A stretch of 64,000 bases of DNA from JAPLJU01 sp036725345 (GTDB lineage Bacteria; Desulfobacterota; Syntrophia; Syntrophales; UBA2192), in assembly GCA_036725345.1 (NCBI GenBank), contig DAIMEJ010000003.1:62001-126000 (forward strand), read 5' to 3'. Of the stretch, positions 48,694 through 56,690 are shown one piece after another (the first letter of the stretch is position 1; each line of letters begins with the position of its first letter). A program made the position numbers and the translations under genes. The notes under the pieces are model-generated. The model saw only the letters and a list, made by a program, of their open reading frames with translations, searched no databases and was not told where the DNA came from.

Positions 48694-50037
48694 ATGGGTG
48701 TAACATTGAACAAGAAGATTTTGGTAACTGGTGGCAAAGGCTTTCTCGGCAAGCACCTCATCAAGCATCTGCAGGCCAAAGGCTACAAAAGTATCGAGGT
48801 AGCGGACCTGCCCGATTACAACCTGATCCGTATCGAAGATGTACAACGGATGTATGAAACAACGAAACCCGATATCGTCCTCCACCTTGCCGCAAAAGTG
48901 GGGGGCATAGGCTTCAACCAGGAAAATCCCGCGTCCCTCTTTTACGAAAACATCATGATGGGCGTCCAGCTCCTTCACGAAGGATATTTGAGAAAAATTG
49001 ATAAATTTGTCGCGCTCGGCACCATATGCGCCTACCCGAAATTCACCCCGGTGCCTTTCAAGGAGGACGACCTGTGGAACGGCTACCCGGAAGAAACGAA
49101 CGCGCCTTACGGCCTGGCCAAGAAGATGATGCTCGTCCAGTCTCAGGCCTACCGCCGGCAGTATGGCTTCAATTCCATCTTCCTCCTTCCTGTCAACCTC
49201 TACGGCCCGGGAGACAATTTCAGCTTCAGATCTTCCCATGTGATCCCGGCCCTCATCCGGAAGTTCCACCTTGCCGGTTTGCTGGCTGCAGGCGACATGA
49301 AGGCAATCGTCAGGGATTTCCAGTTCAACAGGGAGAACGAGTTTTTAATCGATGGCAAGAAACTTTTGATTAACAAGACCTCTTCGCCCGAAACCATTCA
49401 AAAAGTTCTTTACCACTTCGGTATATCTCTTTCTCAGCCTGAAACAAGAATTTTGAACTTTGAACATAGAACTTTGAACAATAAAGGTCGATCCTCCGCC
49501 TTGGCGGATACTGAACACTTGAAACTGAAAACTCTCGCCCATGGGCGAGTTGAACGTCGAACGTCGAACCTTGAACTCCGCGATAGCGGTAACATTGAAC
49601 CTCGAACCTCGAAAATTAGAGGTAGAACATCGAACTTTAGCCGTGGCTCTTCCAACATTGAACTTCGAACTTCGAACGTCGAACATATTCCCTTGGTTTC
49701 CGTCTGGGGCACCGGCAAAGCCACTCGAGAGTTCTTCTATGTAGAGAACGCGGCAGAGGCGATCGTCCTTGCCATGGAAAAATATAATAAAAGTGAACCA
49801 ATCAATATCGGCGCCGGTTTTGAAATATCCATCAGGGATTTGGTCAGTCTGATTGTAGAGCTGACAGGATACAAAGGTAAAGTCACGTGGGATAAAACAA
49901 AGCCCGACGGCCAGCCGCGCCGAATGCTGGACACCAAAAAGGCCAGGAAGGAATTCGGCTTCAAGGCGAAGACGGGATTCCGTGAAGGCTTGCAGAAAAC
50001 CATTGCCTGGTACGAGCAAAACTCACTGAAGGTGTAG
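48694..50037 (+). CDS. fcl: GDP-L-fucose synthase interrupted by an in-frame repeat insert
   Basis: 447 residues against about 310-370 for the family. The N-terminal part is intact: VTGGKGFLGKHLIKHL, LAAKVGGIGFN, catalytic LGTICAYPK with NAPYGLAKKMM (Tyr and Lys). A DMKAIVRDFQ to VLYHFGI segment resembles that of the longer Fcl variants. Residues about 250-332 are translated from a heptanucleotide array. Then the enzyme resumes with VSVWGTGKATREFFYVENAAEA and the C-terminal substrate domain. It would reduce and epimerise GDP-4-keto-6-deoxymannose to GDP-L-fucose. The insert falls in a loop between strands; activity with it is possible but unproven. Confidence 0.85.
   Translation: MGVTLNKKILVTGGKGFLGKHLIKHLQAKGYKSIEVADLPDYNLIRIEDVQRMYETTKPDIVLHLAAKVGGIGFNQENPASLFYENIMMGVQLLHEGYLRKIDKFVALGTICAYPKFTPVPFKEDDLWNGYPEETNAPYGLAKKMMLVQSQAYRRQYGFNSIFLLPVNLYGPGDNFSFRSSHVIPALIRKFHLAGLLAAGDMKAIVRDFQFNRENEFLIDGKKLLINKTSSPETIQKVLYHFGISLSQPETRILNFEHRTLNNKGRSSALADTEHLKLKTLAHGRVERRTSNLELRDSGNIEPRTSKIRGRTSNFSRGSSNIELRTSNVEHIPLVSVWGTGKATREFFYVENAAEAIVLAMEKYNKSEPINIGAGFEISIRDLVSLIVELTGYKGKVTWDKTKPDGQPRRMLDTKKARKEFGFKAKTGFREGLQKTIAWYEQNSLKV
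49441..49688 (+). repeat. Repeat array 7, inside fcl and open in frame
   Basis: 248 bp. Clean heptads such as GTTGAAC, GTCGAAC, GTCGAAC, CTTGAAC and CTTCGAA, CTTCGAA, CGTCGAA, with mini-hairpins CCGCCTTGGCGG, CTCGCCCATGGGCGAG and CCGCGATAGCGG. Although the unit contains TGA and TAA in other frames, all 83 codons are open in the fcl frame. Confidence 0.85.
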
Positions 50038-50060
50038 AACCTTGAACGTTGAAATCATTT
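50034..50060 (+). repeat. Short repeat remnant at the fcl/PPTase junction
   Basis: GAACCTTGAACGTTGAAATC continues the heptad pattern for about three units. It contains the TTG that opens the PPTase frame. Confidence 0.55.
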
Positions 50061-50845
50061 GTGGAGCCTTGAACCCCGTTTCAGAGACTACTGAACGCTC
50101 GCTCCCGCCAGGCGCATGGAATGTACCGCCTACCCGGCTTCGGTTGGGAGAACAGGATGTACATATCTGGCGAGCTACTCTTGACCTGCCGGGCAGAAGT
50201 GTCCGGGAACTCGCAGAAACGCTCTCTATCGATGAGAGCATGAAGGCTGAACGGTTTCGTTTTGAGAGAGACAGAAACCGGTTCATCGCAGCGCGTGGGA
50301 TACTAAGGCTGATCCTGGGGGGGTATCTGGGTATTAAGCCGAGTACGCTCCAATTCTATTACGAAAAAAATGGTAAACCGAGACTGAAGAATGCATTTTC
50401 CAATACAGACATTCGGTTCAACCTGTCTCACTCGGAAGGATTAGCTCTTTACGTATTCACTTGCGGTCATGAAGTAGGAGTAGATATTGAGTACATACGC
50501 GAAATGCCTGAGATGGATCTGATCGCCGAACAAGCCTTTTCGGAAAGAGACAGAGCTCCTTGGGGCGCGTTGCCTGAAAGTGAGAAACGAGAAAGGTTTT
50601 TTAATCTGTGGGTCCGAAAGGAAGCACTTCTGAAGGCAACAGGGGATGGCCTGTCTTATCCTCCAGACGCGTTCGATGTATCTGCGGATCCGGGTAAGAC
50701 ATTGGCGTTCTCAGGAACATCGGGTACCACAAATGAATCATCAAGATGGACAATAGGGGAAGTAAGTCCTGCCGAAGGATTTGCGGGTTCTTTTGTTGTT
50801 GAAGGGAGCAATCGGGAAGTTCAGTATTGGCAATGGCCGGGTTAA
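50042..50845 (+). CDS. Sfp-type 4'-phosphopantetheinyl transferase
   Basis: 267 residues if TTG 50042 is used. Core motifs: FIAARGILRLILGGYL, KNGKPRLKN, FNLSHSEGLALY, GVDIEYIRE (Mg-binding Asp/Glu) and FNLWVRKEALLKATGDG. It transfers phosphopantetheine from CoA to a carrier protein, almost certainly the PCP of the NRPS that starts 84 bp downstream. The start is doubtful: the frame has no ATG before the conserved core, TTG 50042 belongs to a repeat unit, and TTG 50144 (before GEQDVHIWRA) is the main alternative. No ribosome site is clear. Confidence 0.85.
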   Translation: MNVEIICGALNPVSETTERSLPPGAWNVPPTRLRLGEQDVHIWRATLDLPGRSVRELAETLSIDESMKAERFRFERDRNRFIAARGILRLILGGYLGIKPSTLQFYYEKNGKPRLKNAFSNTDIRFNLSHSEGLALYVFTCGHEVGVDIEYIREMPEMDLIAEQAFSERDRAPWGALPESEKRERFFNLWVRKEALLKATGDGLSYPPDAFDVSADPGKTLAFSGTSGTTNESSRWTIGEVSPAEGFAGSFVVEGSNREVQYWQWPG

Positions 50846-50929
50846 AGCAGCGATTCGACAGAAGGAATGATCTCCGGCGTGCATTCTTTCAAAGTACACA
50901 TATAGGCTTGATGGTCTAGAGGCATCTGA

Positions 50930-53900
50930 GTGAATAAACAATCTAAATATGAAACTTACCCCCTTTCCCCTCTCCAGGAAGGGATGCTATTTCACAGCCT
51001 GGCGAGCATTGGCTCTGGAGTGGATATTGAGGAGATTATCTGCAGTATCCATGAACGGCTTGACGTAGAATCTTTTCAGCGTGCCTGGGCCCGGGTTGTT
51101 GAACGTCATGCAGTCCTGAGATCAAAATTTGAGTGGGAAGACATAAGCGAGCCCAGACAGGTGGTGATTCCGGACGTTCCTTTCAAGGGGGAGTGCTTCG
51201 ATTGGAAGCATTTGGCCGCACATGAACAGGAAGAGGGAATAGAAACATACATTCAGAAGGACAGGTCACAAGGTTTCCACATAGGCCAGGTCCCTCTGAT
51301 GCGCCTTGCCCTCTTTGAGCTTGGTAACGATAAATATAAATTCATTTGGTCATTCCATCATATATTGCTGGATGGGCGCGCTTTTCCGCTGATTCTCGAG
51401 GAGGTGTTCACACTTTACGAAGCGTTTGTCGAAAATCGTGATATTGATCTGCCCTTGCCGCGACCATACAGGGATTATGTCCTGTGGGTGAGAGAAAGGG
51501 ACCTGGCAAAAGACGAGAAGTTCTGGCGGGAAAAGTTAGCCGGGTTTACCTCGCCCACTTCTTTAGTGGTTGACGCTCTGCTGGCTACTGAAAGAAGTGC
51601 CATGGAACGTGGGGGGGCGGCTGTGGAGGTCAGGATCCCCGCATCTCTAACGTCTGTGCTTAGGCGTCTAACCTCAAGTCATGATATTTCCATGAACACA
51701 TTGATTGAAGGTGCCTGGGCATTGTTGTTGTCCCGGTATAACGACGCAGAGGATGTAGTCTACGGAACAACACGATCCTGCCGGCGAGCCTCAATTGAAG
51801 GTGCGGAGTCCATGATCGGCTTGCTGATCAACACAGTGCCCGTGCGCGTCAAGATACGGAAGCAAATGAAGCTGATTGACTGGCTGAAGCAGCTTCGGGA
51901 ACAACACTCGCAGATGCACGATTACATACACGCCCCTCTCTACGAAATTCAGAGGTGGAGCGATGTGACGCATGGAACTCCTCTTTTTGAGAGTCTTGTT
52001 GTTTTTGAAAATTATTACCTTGATTCATACATGCGGGCGAAGGGCGGCAAGTGGGTAAACAGGGAATTCGAATTTCGCGGACGCACGAATTATCCCCTGA
52101 CCCTGAATGGGTATGACGATGATGAAATGATATTGAAGATCAAATTTGACGAAGGGCGCTTTACTAAAGACACCGTCGAACGAATGCTGGGGCACCTGCA
52201 GACAATCCTTCAAAACATTCCGGAAAACCTGGATACATGTGTCGCGGAGATACCCATATTGACTGAGCCTGAGCGCAACCAGCTCCTGATTAAATGGAAT
52301 GCGATGCAGACAGATTATCCCCGGGACAAATGCATCCACGCGTTATTCGAGGAACAGGCGGAGCGGACCCCGGATGCTATAGCTCTGGTTTTTGAGGAAC
52401 AACGGTTGGCCTACAGGGAACTCAACCGCAGAGCAAACCAGATCGCCCATTACCTGAGAAAGCTCGGTGTGGGCCCGGAAGTGCTGGTGGGCATCTGCGC
52501 GGAGCGCACCCTGGAGATGATAGTAGGGCTGCTGGGCATACTCAAGGCCGGCGGGGCCTACGTGCCCATGGATCCTGACTTACCCGCGGCGCGGCTCGCA
52601 TTCCTTGCGGAGGATTCAAGGGCTCCGGTGATCCTGACGCAGCAGAATCTGGCAGCCATGATACCGGGGATTAAAGCAGAGGTCGTTTATCTGGATGCCC
52701 CGGATTTCCAGGGAGCCGTAGCTGGGATGCCGGACACCAACCCGGAAGGGGGGGCGACTGCGGGAAACCTTGCCTACGTCATCTACACATCAGGCTCAAC
52801 GGGCAGGCCCAAAGGGGTTGCCGTAGAGCACCGGCAGCTCCTAAACTATGTGTGGGGCGTCTGCGAGCGGCTGGCGTTCGAGCCCGGATGGAATTTCGCG
52901 ACAGTGTCGACAATCGCGGCAGACCTTGGTAACACCGTCGTCTTCCCGTCCTGGTTCACAGGCGGGTGCCTGCATGTGATTTCACGGGATCGATCCACGG
53001 ATCCGACGGCGCTGGCCGATTACTTCGAGCGCCATCGAATCGACTGCCTCAAGATCACACCCGCACACCTGGCTGCTCTGCTGACCGGGCCGCATCCGCA
53101 CAAACTGATACCTCGCAGCCGGCTGATCCTCGGCGGCGAGGCGTCTCGTTGCGACTGGGTCGAGGACCTCCGCAGGGTCGCACCCGGCTGCATGATCTTC
53201 AACCACTACGGGCCGACCGAGACCACCGTAGGCGTACTCACTTACCGGGTCGATGGCGTGCCGAACACCTCTTCGGGGACTTTGCCCCTGGGGCGCCCCC
53301 TGCCCAACTCGCAGGTGTACATCCTTGACGGGCAAAAAGAGCTGGTACCCGTCGGCGTGCCGGGCGAACTCTACATCAGCGGGGACGGCGTCGCGCGCGG
53401 GTACTGGAACCAGCCCGATTTGACCGCCGAGCGGTTTGTTGCTCATCGGTTTCGAAATGAGGCAGGCGCCCGCATGTACCGCACGGGGGACCGGGCGCTT
53501 CACCTGGCCGACGGGAATATTGAGTTTTTGGGGCGAATGGATGATCAGGTAAAAATTCGCGGATTCCGGATCGAACTGGGCGAGATCGAATCCGTGCTGA
53601 AGGACTATGAGGTGGTTAGAGAGGCTGTTGTTATGGCCCGGGATAATGGGTCCGGTGAAAAGAGGCTGGTAGCTTATATTATCCCGGAGGGGGGCCAAAT
53701 ACCCTCTGCCGGCGCGCTGCGCCAGCATTTGAGCAGGAAGCTTCCGGATTACATGGTTCCCACTGCATTCGTTATGCTGGAGAAGTTTACCCTGACTCCA
53801 AATGGCAAAGTGGATCGCCGCGCCCTCCCGTTGCCGGAGCAAACACGTCCCGAGTTGGAGCCGACATACGTGGCTCCGCGAACCCCCGTTGAGAAAACGC

Positions 53901-55048
53901 TTGCGGAGATGTGGGCCGAAGTTCTGGGTGTGGAGCGGGTAGGCGTTAACGACAATTTCTTTGATATGGGGGGGCATTCGCTTCTGGCGGTGAGGCTCTT
54001 CATCCGTATCCGTAAATGGACCGGACTTGACTTGCCCCTTGCCACCCTTTTAAGGACGCCGACCGTCCGGGCCCTTGCTGAACTCCTCGATCCCGGTCGA
54101 GCCACGACCTCCGTTTCCGGAAAATCTGTGCCCGGGGTTTCTACCGAGGATCAGCAATGGAGGAGTCTTGTACCCATCCAGCCGAAGGGCAACCGGCCGC
54201 CTGTTTTTTTCATTCACGCGGGTGGCGGTAATGTGCTCAACTACCTCGGCCTGCTCCAATATCTGGAAACGGACCAGCCGGTTTATGGCCTTCAGGCCAG
54301 GGGGGTCGACGGGGTTTTGCCTCCTCATTCTTCCATGTATGAAATGGCCAGCCACTACATAGCAGAAATTCGCTCTGTCCAGTCTTCCGGCCCGTATTTC
54401 CTGGGTGGGGCATCTTTCGGCGGGACTGTTGCCTTTGAAGTTGCCCAGCAGCTTATGCTGGAGGGTGAAAAGGTGGCACTTCTTGCGCTTTTCGACACGA
54501 TTGGGCCGGGATCGCGTGGGTATCGTTACTGGAGAACTTTGATGCGCGTATCCCGTACACAATTTGATGTTCTGGCGCAACAAAACCCCTTGCCTCTTTA
54601 TATTTTGAAACGGATACATCGATACTTGACCAACAGGGTAGGCACCCTGAGAATCGGTTTTTTCCGCCTGACGAAGCGGCCCGTCCCTCTCGAATTACGG
54701 GAGTGGTATTTATTGAGAGGCCACAATAAGGCCATAAACAGCTACATGCCGCAGCCCTATCTCGGACATTTAACCCTCTTTCGAGGGCCGGCAGGAGACG
54801 AGTGGCCTTACAATGAACCGGAACTCGGCTGGAAAGATATCGCCAGGGGTAGGCTTAAAATTATAATCAACCCCGCCTCGCATCTCGACTTTATGGATAC
54901 TCCGGAATTGGGTGTTCAATTTGCAAACGAGCTTAGGGCGGCGCAAGACAAAGCTCAAAGGTCCGGTCTAATATATAATGGACTCCTGCAGAATGAAGCA
55001 GTGGGCGTTAGTAAGGATGAAAAAGGGCGAATGGTGGTGAGTCATTGA
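50930..55048 (+). CDS. Single-module non-ribosomal peptide synthetase (C-A-PCP-TE)
   Basis: 1372 residues from GTG 50930 (AGAGG 8 bases before). Domains: condensation, about 8-440, with SPLQEGMLFHSL and active HHILLDG near 142; adenylation, about 460-960, with YVIYTSGSTGRPKG near 617, NHYGPTET near 757 and the closing LTPNGKVDRRAL; PCP with DMGGHSLL near 1013 (phosphopantetheine Ser); thioesterase from about 1090 with GGASFGG near 1160 and His in NPASHLDF near 1316. Aligned by eye to GrsA the ten code positions read D-L-T-K-I-G-H-V-G-K, which matches the published aspartate code. One module with condensation and release domains suggests it joins Asp to an incoming acyl, aminoacyl or amine partner. 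Confidence 0.92.
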   Translation: MNKQSKYETYPLSPLQEGMLFHSLASIGSGVDIEEIICSIHERLDVESFQRAWARVVERHAVLRSKFEWEDISEPRQVVIPDVPFKGECFDWKHLAAHEQEEGIETYIQKDRSQGFHIGQVPLMRLALFELGNDKYKFIWSFHHILLDGRAFPLILEEVFTLYEAFVENRDIDLPLPRPYRDYVLWVRERDLAKDEKFWREKLAGFTSPTSLVVDALLATERSAMERGGAAVEVRIPASLTSVLRRLTSSHDISMNTLIEGAWALLLSRYNDAEDVVYGTTRSCRRASIEGAESMIGLLINTVPVRVKIRKQMKLIDWLKQLREQHSQMHDYIHAPLYEIQRWSDVTHGTPLFESLVVFENYYLDSYMRAKGGKWVNREFEFRGRTNYPLTLNGYDDDEMILKIKFDEGRFTKDTVERMLGHLQTILQNIPENLDTCVAEIPILTEPERNQLLIKWNAMQTDYPRDKCIHALFEEQAERTPDAIALVFEEQRLAYRELNRRANQIAHYLRKLGVGPEVLVGICAERTLEMIVGLLGILKAGGAYVPMDPDLPAARLAFLAEDSRAPVILTQQNLAAMIPGIKAEVVYLDAPDFQGAVAGMPDTNPEGGATAGNLAYVIYTSGSTGRPKGVAVEHRQLLNYVWGVCERLAFEPGWNFATVSTIAADLGNTVVFPSWFTGGCLHVISRDRSTDPTALADYFERHRIDCLKITPAHLAALLTGPHPHKLIPRSRLILGGEASRCDWVEDLRRVAPGCMIFNHYGPTETTVGVLTYRVDGVPNTSSGTLPLGRPLPNSQVYILDGQKELVPVGVPGELYISGDGVARGYWNQPDLTAERFVAHRFRNEAGARMYRTGDRALHLADGNIEFLGRMDDQVKIRGFRIELGEIESVLKDYEVVREAVVMARDNGSGEKRLVAYIIPEGGQIPSAGALRQHLSRKLPDYMVPTAFVMLEKFTLTPNGKVDRRALPLPEQTRPELEPTYVAPRTPVEKTLAEMWAEVLGVERVGVNDNFFDMGGHSLLAVRLFIRIRKWTGLDLPLATLLRTPTVRALAELLDPGRATTSVSGKSVPGVSTEDQQWRSLVPIQPKGNRPPVFFIHAGGGNVLNYLGLLQYLETDQPVYGLQARGVDGVLPPHSSMYEMASHYIAEIRSVQSSGPYFLGGASFGGTVAFEVAQQLMLEGEKVALLALFDTIGPGSRGYRYWRTLMRVSRTQFDVLAQQNPLPLYILKRIHRYLTNRVGTLRIGFFRLTKRPVPLELREWYLLRGHNKAINSYMPQPYLGHLTLFRGPAGDEWPYNEPELGWKDIARGRLKIIINPASHLDFMDTPELGVQFANELRAAQDKAQRSGLIYNGLLQNEAVGVSKDEKGRMVVSH

Positions 55049-55135
55049 AACGGATTTCTTCGTTCTCCTCCGAGAGAGGGTCTCGAGTAGAAAAACGATT
55101 ACCGGCGGTTATCAGATTGGGGGTATATATTAATA

Positions 55136-55885
55136 ATGTTTAATTTCAGAGTCGGCCCCTTCATACTGCTGTACCATTCAATTTCTGACAATTCGGATGA
55201 CCCTTACTCTATGTCTGTCGCCGCTTTCCGGGAGCAGATCTCCTGGCTCTCTGGACACGGGTTCGACTTTGTTTCCCTTTCATTCTTGCTACAGTCGATC
55301 CAGACCCGTGATTACAGGATTCTGACAAAAAAAGTAGTAATGACGTTCGATGATGGATACCAGGACTTTGTTGCCAATGCATTGCCCATATTGCTTGATC
55401 ACAGAGCGACTGCAACAGTTTTTCTTGTCACGGATATGCTCGGGAAAAGAGTATCATGGAGAGAATATGGTACGGATGTGCAACTCATGTCTGAGGATGA
55501 AGTTCGCTACATAAAGGCAAAGGGTATCAGCCTTGGCAGTCACACATCCACACACGCAAACCTGACAATCCTGGACAATGAGGACCTCCATCGTCAACTC
55601 AGTGATTCTCGTTACAGGCTAACCCTGCTAGGTGAATCTTTCTACGCTTTTTCATACCCATGGGGCCAATGGTCGAGTCAGGTAGTCAATGCCGTGAAGG
55701 CCTCTGGCTATAAGTGTGCCGTAATCGTTGGGGGAGATATGCGTCCGGACAAAACCGATATATATTGTTTGCCTCGCATAACCATGACAGGTAATATGGA
55801 CCTCAAGGCGTTTAGATCGCTGTTCGCCAGGCCGGTTGTAAAACGTGCTAGGAAGGTTAGCCGCATCTTGAAAAAGTATATATAA
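55136..55885 (+). CDS. Polysaccharide deacetylase (NodB-type)
   Basis: 249 residues. The NodB fold has ILLYHSISDN at the start, the catalytic MTFDDGYQDF, the metal-binding HTSTHANL and FSYPWGQW. It removes N- or O-acetyl groups from a glycan. No signal peptide is obvious, so it may act on cytoplasmic lipid-linked precursors. It lies 87 bp after the NRPS; deacetylation would free an amine that could take the NRPS-made group (inference). Confidence 0.88.
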   Translation: MFNFRVGPFILLYHSISDNSDDPYSMSVAAFREQISWLSGHGFDFVSLSFLLQSIQTRDYRILTKKVVMTFDDGYQDFVANALPILLDHRATATVFLVTDMLGKRVSWREYGTDVQLMSEDEVRYIKAKGISLGSHTSTHANLTILDNEDLHRQLSDSRYRLTLLGESFYAFSYPWGQWSSQVVNAVKASGYKCAVIVGGDMRPDKTDIYCLPRITMTGNMDLKAFRSLFARPVVKRARKVSRILKKYI

Positions 55886-55918
55886 TTGATTTTATTTGCA
55901 TGCCGTGAAACAAAACAA

Positions 55919-56659
55919 ATGATACCAAAAATTATTCACCAGACTTGGAAAAACAAAGACGTGCCGAAGGAATTTATTCCGTTTCAAAAAAAAGTAAAAG
56001 GACTGCATCCCGACTGGGAATATAAACTTTGGACAGATGAAGACAATTTGACATTCGTTAAACAGTATTTCCAGGATTTTTATAGTACTTATATAAGTTT
56101 GCCCAGTAATATCATGCGGGCTGACATGATCAGGTATTTTATAATGTACCGGATCGGCGGAATTTATTTAGATTTGGATTATGAAATGCTTAAGCCTTTT
56201 GACCTGCTGGATTATGGTCTGGTTCTTCCTTATAACAGGAGCAAAAGTTTCGGGGACGCGTACGATGGATTTGGTAATTGTATTTTCGGCTCGGCTCCCG
56301 GTCACCCTTTTTGGAAATACGTAATAGATGATTTTAAAGTACCGCGTAATTATGGGGAATTCTTTAAAACGTTGTTAGATAAGCCATATATCCCAAAAGA
56401 CACGCCGCTTGAAATAGCCATAACGGGACCAGGACTCTTAACAAGGATATTTTATTCCTATCAAGATAAATTGCAGGACTATATTTTACCGGAAAGGGAA
56501 GTGTTTCACCCTTTAAATCCAGGAAGCGATAATGAGTATGCTGAAATAATAGCTAAAGGAGTGTCCTATGGGATTCATCATTGTGCCAAAACCTGGATAG
56601 ACAAATCATTATTAAAAAGAATTAAGAACAGAATCAAAAATTTACTCACTGTAGAGTAA
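55919..56659 (+). CDS. Glycosyltransferase with DXD motif (OCH1/GT32-like)
   Basis: 246 residues from ATG 55919; TTG 55886 gives 11 more residues. The N-terminal mark IPKIIHQTWKNKDVP and the RADMIRYFIMYRIGGIYLDLDYE segment with its DLD metal motif are those of capsular or OCH1-type sugar transferases. AT-rich codon use, unlike the NRPS before it, suggests separate origin. Adds a hexose or similar to the repeat unit; linkage unknown. Confidence 0.85.
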   Translation: MIPKIIHQTWKNKDVPKEFIPFQKKVKGLHPDWEYKLWTDEDNLTFVKQYFQDFYSTYISLPSNIMRADMIRYFIMYRIGGIYLDLDYEMLKPFDLLDYGLVLPYNRSKSFGDAYDGFGNCIFGSAPGHPFWKYVIDDFKVPRNYGEFFKTLLDKPYIPKDTPLEIAITGPGLLTRIFYSYQDKLQDYILPEREVFHPLNPGSDNEYAEIIAKGVSYGIHHCAKTWIDKSLLKRIKNRIKNLLTVE

Positions 56660-56690
56660 AGTATTATTTTTGAGAGCATGAGCGGAAAAC

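Noticed and set aside
49345..50019. 224-codon minus-strand frame across the fcl repeat insert
   Set aside because: Its ends overlap strongly conserved fcl sequence, so only the plus frame can be the gene. The openness of both strands within the array is a property of the repeat.
44370..50070. Repeat arrays as a CRISPR locus
   Set aside because: Units are 7-9 nt and continuous, with no 25-40 bp direct repeats, no unique spacers of even length and no cas genes.
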